Source: Flabesymbios commensalis
Lineage: Eukaryota; Annelida; Polychaeta; Terebellida; Flabelligeridae
Length of the DNA stretch: 64,000 nucleotides
Direction: 5' to 3'
Assembly (NCBI GenBank): GCA_964017125.1
Contig: OZ024902.1
Span: 50,128,470 to 50,192,469 of the forward strand
The notes beneath the pieces were generated by a model, which was given only the letters and a program-made list of their open reading frames with translations, was not told the DNA's origin and did not search any database. Positions 57,498 to 64,000 of the stretch are shown here, piece after piece. The translations under genes and the position numbers were made by a program. The stretch's first letter is position 1. Every line of letters starts with the position of its first letter.

Positions 57498-57735
57498 TCA
57501 TGAACAAATAATTATGTCGGCTGATCTGATACACGCCAGCCCATAAGACTGATCATGAAAAACTGCTGTTGTATCATAATGGCTGACAGAACACACACAT
57601 TTAATCACAGATGTTTCGATGTACAAACCAGAAAGCTCCAAGAACAACAGCCGCCTAATGGTGGCGAGGCGCCGGCCATAGCACACCTCATTGACCAAAC
57701 ACTCACCTAACCACCAGGCCCCTACCTTCCAGCCC
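57498..57735 (-). mobile_element. Possible SINE, minus strand
   Basis: On the minus strand AGGGGCCTGGTGGTTAGGTG resembles the A-box region of the SINE just upstream, but no B box is seen. The unique body ends near TTCATGAAAAGG. The call rests on one motif. Confidence 0.3.
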
Positions 57736-57984
57736 CTTGCATGGAACTGCGCAACCGTGTGCACATACCATAAACACTTAACCCTCTACGGTCAATGCTG
57801 GGCTTATACGGTCAAATCCAAACACAATGTTATACGGAACCACTGCTATTGTCACTGATTACATAATAGGCAATGTAGTAAAATCACCCCCTTCGATGAA
57901 ATACGATGAATACAGTACGTCCTTTGATGAGATGACTGATGAATAGATGATGACGTAAGGGTGGGGTGATAGGGCATGGTGGGT

Positions 57985-58262
57985 CGTTGCATAGAGTGTT
58001 TTCCTTCACTCACCTAATACGGGGTTCTGGATGGGGGGGGGGGGGGAGGGGGAGTACTACTACAAGTACTACCTATCATCCCAGTACTCCCAGTACAGTA
58101 GCATGCAGGCCTGCTTCCTTACTATTGGATATACAATGGAGTGTTTCCCTTCACTCATCCAAAAAAGGGGTTCTGGATGGGGAGAAAAGTACTACTACTA
58201 GCAATCATCACAGTACCCCAAATACAGTAGCATGTACGTCCTTACTATTGTAATATAGACAG
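57985..58262 (+). repeat. Tandem duplication, about 145 bp period
   Basis: GAGTGTTTTCCTTCACTCA and GAGTGTTTCCCTTCACTCAT start two copies. Both continue GGGGTTCTGGATGGGG, AGTACTACTAC, CAGTA and CAGTAGCATG. A poly-G run lies in the first copy. Confidence 0.85.
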
Positions 58263-61200
58263 GTGGCAAAATTTCACATTTATCATGCAGGGTGGACAAA
58301 TGTTGGGGATTGTCATCCACGTTTTGACAATATTACAGACCTATGCAGACGATATGACCATTATACATTGGAAGTAGTTGTTTCTTTTTTCAACTGTATA
58401 TCAGTTAAACTATATTAAATACGGATAAAAATATATTTGTAGTTGATTTTTTTGAAAATATTCATCACTATTAACATATTTGGTGCATTGTCTTGACAAA
58501 AACAATGTTGTTAGCCATTTTCCCCGAAAAAAACACACTTTTTACGAGGTAGATTTACCATAAATACAAGAAAAGTGACAAAAGTGTCCTATATCAGAAA
58601 ACGAGCCAACGATATAACTGACCACTCAGTAACTTCATGCTTTTAACCCAAAGTGCAAGGTTCGAGCCAAAATGAACACGTAAAGGTCCCACTATTTGCC
58701 ACTGTCGCCGAAATAGTTAAAATAGTAATTTAGCCTATTCTAAAGATTAAAATTCACTTCCAATCATTTCTAGAAAATACATAAATATTTTTTAATTGGG
58801 GGCCATTTAATATTTTTGACATATGGTATCTATTAATGCAACGAAACACTATAAAAAGATACATGTAGGCAGTAGACATGTAAACCAATTTTTACAAAAA
58901 TCAGGGCCAGTCTTTTGACAACACCAGCCAGCATGACTAGGTGGAGCCTGGTCATTTCGAGTAGTTTTTCCCTTTCAGTGCTTGTGATTATTATGTCTTC
59001 AATCTAAGGCACATGAGAAGATACCAGTTTCGAGAATATGTTAGTTAGTTATATACTTTTGTTTCAACATCATCATTATCAACATTTGAATCTCAGGTTA
59101 TGTGGTCACCCAGCAGCTGGGTTTTCAGTCAAGCCAACAGCACCTCCATCACATTTCACTAAATACTCACTGTTCATGGCAGAAATGGGGCTACAAATTA
59201 TCCTTCACACAACTCCTTGTTCATGGCAACGACATGTTCTATCGTATGTGAACAGATAACATTCTTGCATAATTCGCACGATCAAGGGGGGGGGGTGGAC
59301 CAGTGGATAAGGCGTATCAGTGATTCTACATAATCATGACAATTTCATTCCCTCATAGCCACTACAATATTCAATGCACACAATTCTAGCGAAGCACCAT
59401 GTTCCAATGTTTGAACATTTGAGGCCGTTCTTCTTTTTATTTATTTCACCACTCAGAAAGACATAGTTATATGATTCAGCATGTCAAGCAGCATGGTTAT
59501 ATGATTCTATCAGTTTTATGACGTGTAAAGTCTCTAAAAGCCATTTACATTTTGACTATGAAAAAAAACGAAAAAAATCATTCTGAACAAAACAAAATTT
59601 TACTTTGAAATTTCATTCTATGTCTCATATTTTTAACATATACACTAATACTAATTTTGTTCATGGTATTTTACTAATAAGTGTTTTGGCAATCTGTCAT
59701 CTGAGGGTAAGAAGGATGCTCAACAAAACATCTACTTTTGCCTATAGTTCTAAACACTAACAAATTCAAATTCATGTATGCCAAATTTCATACTTTTAAC
59801 TCAAAGTGCAAGATTTTTTGGGTTAATAATGGTCTCACTAAAATGTGTTACCAAGCACACATGTTCAATGGACCCCAATTAGTTGATATCTGAAAACTTT
59901 TGGTGTGGACTTAAAAGTGCATACAAAACCACCATCAGCTACTAGAGTAAATTGTCATTCATGTATACAATATATTAAAATAACACTTTTCAAATTGCTA
60001 AGTTATTTCACATATTTCTTGACAAATAGTGTAAGAATGTCAATCTCTAATCACAAAGAGTAATGTTATTAAATTTTTCGCTTGGTGCACCAGCAAATAT
60101 GTAGGCCAATATCACTATCATTTATGGTTTTATCCCAAAGTCGGACGGTTCTAGGCATCCTTGTCATGATAGTATTTACATGGAGCTCAAAGAATAATGA
60201 AAAGGCCTATGCCTCAGTCACTATTCACTTGCATCGGTGTGAAGGAGGTGACGACTAGAAGGGTCTGGGTTTGCCTCTGCGTCTATGAAGCGTTTATGAT
60301 ATTACAGTATTATCAGTATTATTAGTTTGTAGATAATTACCAAATATATATGTGCAAGATGATCCCATGACTGTCTTCCTTGAGAACAAAATAAGCAAAA
60401 TCTACTATTAACTCAAAACGGTCTTTTGAACATAACATCTTACACTTAAAATGGTTGTTTTCATCTATACGTCCAGGTCATTGACTAGCTGTGTGCACGG
60501 TTTACTCCTCATTTAGTTTACTAAAATTAGCCAAAATTTAGACTTAAGGTCAAACTTTGGGTGTCATGGCTGAATGACTCAGGGGACCTGTTAGATGACC
60601 CATACACAAGTCTTTGAGTTTTGTCAGAATCCAAGATGGCCGCCTCTCACTATACGCTCTACCTTGATATCGCCATAGAATCAAAACTATTTGACATAAA
60701 ACGACATTTTTTGCCCAGACATATATTATTTGCATCTTAGAATCTAATTAACCTTTTCGCAAATTATTACCGTCGCAGCGCCGGTATAAAAACATTATTC
60801 CAGTATAGGTCATGGGCTAGAACTATCCACCATCCACCCTCCCCCCCCTACATTTCAAGCACACCAACTTTTTTTAAACCTTGATATGTGGAAAACATGA
60901 AATGAGATGTTAACAGCAAAAAAATAGGGATGAACTTTATATTTTTACCCCTTATAGGGGGGTATGAACACGTCTAAAATTAGGGGGTAGGGCTACGCAA
61001 ACGTCTGTCGTAGCTATGCTTGTTTAGCAATCTACACATGTACCATATAAAAGGTAATTAAATTTCCGTTCTAATGATGTATTGCATGATGCAGTGGATT
61101 AAAGGTTTTTTTCTACATACACGTTGAAACATGTTTATTTATTACAAAATAATCAAAATCGACAACAAAACAAGCTAGTTAACATGGGCAATGGAAACGA

Positions 61201-61500
61201 CTTAACAAACCATAATTATTGGCCATATCTATATTTGCCTTTTGTTTTCTGAACCCAGATGTGTATTTGCTTAAAACCGAGTGTCATTTAGATTTGTACA
61301 TGGCATATATATTTTTAAATGAGAGAATATTGCAGCCTTTTAATGAAACTGTGTGTATTTAGGTGGGCTGAAATATAAAACATTGAACTTTGACATTTGA
61401 GTGTTAATTATTTTTTGGCGCTTGTTTTCACATAATTTGGGTGTGCTGAATTTGAATATGTCAGTTAACATTCTATCTTTGTTGTCATTCACCTTTAAAT
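58263..61500. other. Downstream part of the window, nothing firm
   Basis: AT-rich sequence. A loose dispersed phrase (CTTTTAACCCAAAGTGCAAG) occurs at about 58640 and 59792. A tRNA-Arg-like half (GTGGACCAGTGGATAAGGCG) lies at 59293. A CAAGATGGCCGCC word lies near 60630. No exon that could follow 56411 in phase was found. Confidence 0.45.
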
Positions 61501-61790
61501 AAGCAAAACAAGAAATGGCCGCCAAAACCACATCTGTTTTATATTTTTGTTACATATTATTGCACGATTTCTGTTTTTTGATCAAAATGACCTTTGTTTG
61601 ACCTTCAAGTTCAAAATGGTTACCGCCAACACACACATAAAAGCTGTTTTTATGCATGTGAACTATAATGTCATAAACAACATATGTTTGGTATCTATGC
61701 GTTATGCGTATAGTTTGATTGGCGATGACAGAGTTAAATATCCACACCATATAGCTGGCTTCCTTTTACCATGTATAAAATGGTATCTAG
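61501..61790. other. GGCCGCC-module debris
   Basis: AAATGGCCGCCAAAACC (61515) and TTCAAAATGGTTACCGCC (61610) are followed by ATAATGTCATAA and GGTATCTATG, which is the order of words of the module in other repeats of this window. Confidence 0.45.
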
Positions 61791-62420
61791 ATCACCAGGT
61801 TGCCGGAGGGAGGGGACGTCCCAGGATTCTGGGCCGCAGTGCATTCTGGTTTGTTTCGCGAAACCGAAGAACTCGGTACAAACTAACCAATCAGGATCGG
61901 GGTTGATAAGGATCAGAGTGTCCCCTCCGCGCACCAGAGCACGTGTGCTTCTCAGTCTTAGCGTCGGCAGCGACACGTGCAGACTTATAGAAAGTTTATC
62001 TCAACTCAAGTAGATTACGTACAACTTAATACCCGTGTCTGAGGAACAGGTCGCAGGGATATTATGGCAGTCTAGTATCCTGGGTCGCAGTAGAACTTAG
62101 AGGTGTAATTTTTGTTTCAAACCGCCAAAACGCCGTGCGACTGCTGGCGAAGATATATCCAGCTCCAGACGGAAACAGACGATCAAACTCCCACTTAATC
62201 GCTTCTAAGAATGGAGTCACTGGGGACGAGCCCGGTGAATCGGCACCTGTGAATCTAGGCAGGGGTGGACAGGCGAAACGAGTCCTGTTGCCACAAATGA
62301 CTACTTTCAGGTGCTCTGAATGGTCATTTTTATTATTTATCATTACAGACAATTTGCTTCCGTCCCCACATCTGGCGATGTGGCGACCACTTGCCCACCT
62401 CTCCTAGGTATAATAGAGTG
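61791..62420. other. GC-richer unassigned block
   Basis: This block is richer in G and C than its surroundings, with CCAGGATTCTGGGCCGCAGTG, TCCTGGGTCGCAG and a CACGTG-containing pair (about 61940, 61975). No protein motif is seen. A CAG-bounded segment at 62347 fits a splice acceptor but stops at once in the needed phase. It could be a regulatory region or a worn repeat. Confidence 0.35.
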
Positions 62421-64000
62421 GCAAACAATCAGTGTCACAGATGGACAGGGACACTACGTGCAGGGAGACCTCTACTATCTCCATGCTACGTAGATCCGAG
62501 CGGCCAGCAGTACTCTGACATGACAGAGCAATACCGATAGGCTAGGTCATCATGGTCATGCACGGGTCAACGCTGGGATACGTTATCATGGATACCATGG
62601 AGATAATAGTATACGCACTGGTTACACGTCATGTAGGCCTACAGTATCTGATAGAAGGCAGACATGTTGGCCGGCACCAGTGGTCAGCAGTCTACAGTGA
62701 TAATAGCAGATCACAACTTTACCTTTTTTGGATAAAATGATGATTTGAATGCCTGACAATATACATTTAATTTCAGAGAGCTACATCTCATACACAAGAC
62801 TATATTCATTAATACAAGATGCCCGCCATAATTAAAAATGGCCGCCAGCCAATTCCATAATCAAGATATCTTAGATATCATATTTAGGCGATCTTAGTGG
62901 CTAGATTAATTTTTTTTTGAACAAGGAATACAATACCAAACATCATTATACTGTCGAATGATTTTTTAGAGGTTTTTGATATTTTGGCAAAATTGTGTGA
63001 TCCAATGCATAGTTATATTTGTCATAGTTATATTAGAATGAGTTCGTCTCGAAATGAATCTATCATCCGCACACTGTTCTGAATTCACATGCTCACATAA
63101 CATAAAGTTACACCATATACATTACATGTGTATGACAGCGATAAAAGAGGTAAATAAACATATCAGTCACATTATAATACGGCACTGCTATGTTGTAGAG
63201 TATGTAAAACTACTACCCAGGGGGTTACCATCATATTTTCTGGAAAACTGATCAGTCTGACACGTGTTGTAAAAGGTTGGGCACCTGAAATTATATCTAC
63301 ATATATTTAGAATCACAACCTAGGTGCACAACCTTGCAACTCGACTACTGGAAATTGGCAGAAGGTCAATAATAGCGGTCATTACCAAAAAAACTTATTT
63401 TGTCAATATCTGGGTCAATATTTGAGATCACTTGCTTTTAAAGTTGTCTAAACCTATGTTTTTAGGGTCAAGGATCAATGTCAAGCCAACCCTGAAGTGA
63501 TTTTATCTCTTCTTAACAAGATCGTACACAAATCTATGCATTGATAGTGTGAAATTATTGTTTTGTGCTAGATAATATTAATCACGTTTGATAAGAAAAC
63601 ATTTGATGTGATAACAATGGTAAGTTTATTGATTATAAACTAACATAAGTATTAATCATTGTAGTGTTACATCATTTGTTACAATAATCACTTCAAAACA
63701 TAATTAGCCTAAAGTTACACGAAACAAAAATTAAGAGCGCTGAAAATAATACTGTCGATGGAACTACTGTTCGCAGGAAGCAACATGCACACAGCTATAT
63801 CGATTAGAAGATCATTGAAAGTGGGTGTGCTTAAAATAATACTAAAAAAGTATATGATGCAGTTATGTTATTTACTTATAAGGATTATGTGTTATGTTGT
63901 GCAAAGCTGCATTTAATTGGGGATCCCCTATAGTCAGTCACATCATTCATGGATTTCCCTTTTCTCACACTAGCAGTTCTTGTTGTAAATTAACCTTTCT
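62421..64000. other. Right edge, nothing recognised
   Basis: AT-rich DNA with one AAAATGGCCGCCAGCC module word at 62836. No exon, RNA gene or complete element is visible. Confidence 0.45.

Noticed and set aside
62347-62406. Candidate third exon of the EGF-like gene
   Set aside because: In the phase required by the previous exon it meets a stop at its end, and it shows no domain motif.

Overview
This is a eukaryotic (animal) genomic window. It is AT-rich, has long introns with GT-AG splice sites, and is dominated by transposable elements and tandem repeats. A lophotrochozoan, most likely a mollusc, fits best. The reasons are a receptor tyrosine phosphatase with a degenerate second domain, a cysteine-rich EGF-like exon of a type I associate with molluscan receptors, SINE tails resembling GAAAGCGACGTAAA, and an excess of the palindrome TAGGCCTA. 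The species cannot be fixed from the sequence.

Host genes. From the left edge to 17479 (+) lies the 3' part of a receptor-type protein tyrosine phosphatase. Eight exons can be joined: the last helix of catalytic domain 1, a linker, and a complete domain 2 ending at a stop. At 45957-56411 (+) is the 5' end of a second secreted or receptor gene: a signal-peptide exon and, after a 10.2 kb intron with matching phase, an eight-cysteine EGF-like exon. The rest of that gene lies beyond the window or was not found. The two may be tandem members of one receptor family.

Mobile elements in the introns of gene 1. 3110-9655 is a palindromic DNA element whose arms are built from ~350 bp tandem units. It holds a decayed ORF and was itself hit by a piggyBac-like element (4336-6397) at TTAA. 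12430-16413 is a second terminal-inverted-repeat element with a decayed ORF and a nested Harbinger-like MITE (14890-15394). A third decayed ORF of the same broad kind lies at 20440-22482 (-).

Central retroelement block, 30-43 kb. A 5'-truncated LINE (30306-31233, -) sits next to a nearly full-length LINE (about 31235-36767, -) with ORF1, apurinic endonuclease and reverse transcriptase. ORF1 of this LINE is an L1-type RNA-binding protein fused to a NADAR (YbiA-like) domain, which is the most striking feature of the window. Directly against its 5' end is a coding-free element with 969/967 bp LTR-like direct repeats (36768-42593).

Right part, 43-64 kb. This holds microsatellites, minisatellites, satellite-like arrays, several fold-back or TIR elements (46373-47650, 51362-52870, 52945-53398, 53554-54853), tRNA-derived SINEs, and long stretches with nothing recognisable. 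A ~105 bp hairpin module recurs throughout, and one element (53554-54853) seems to consist mostly of it.
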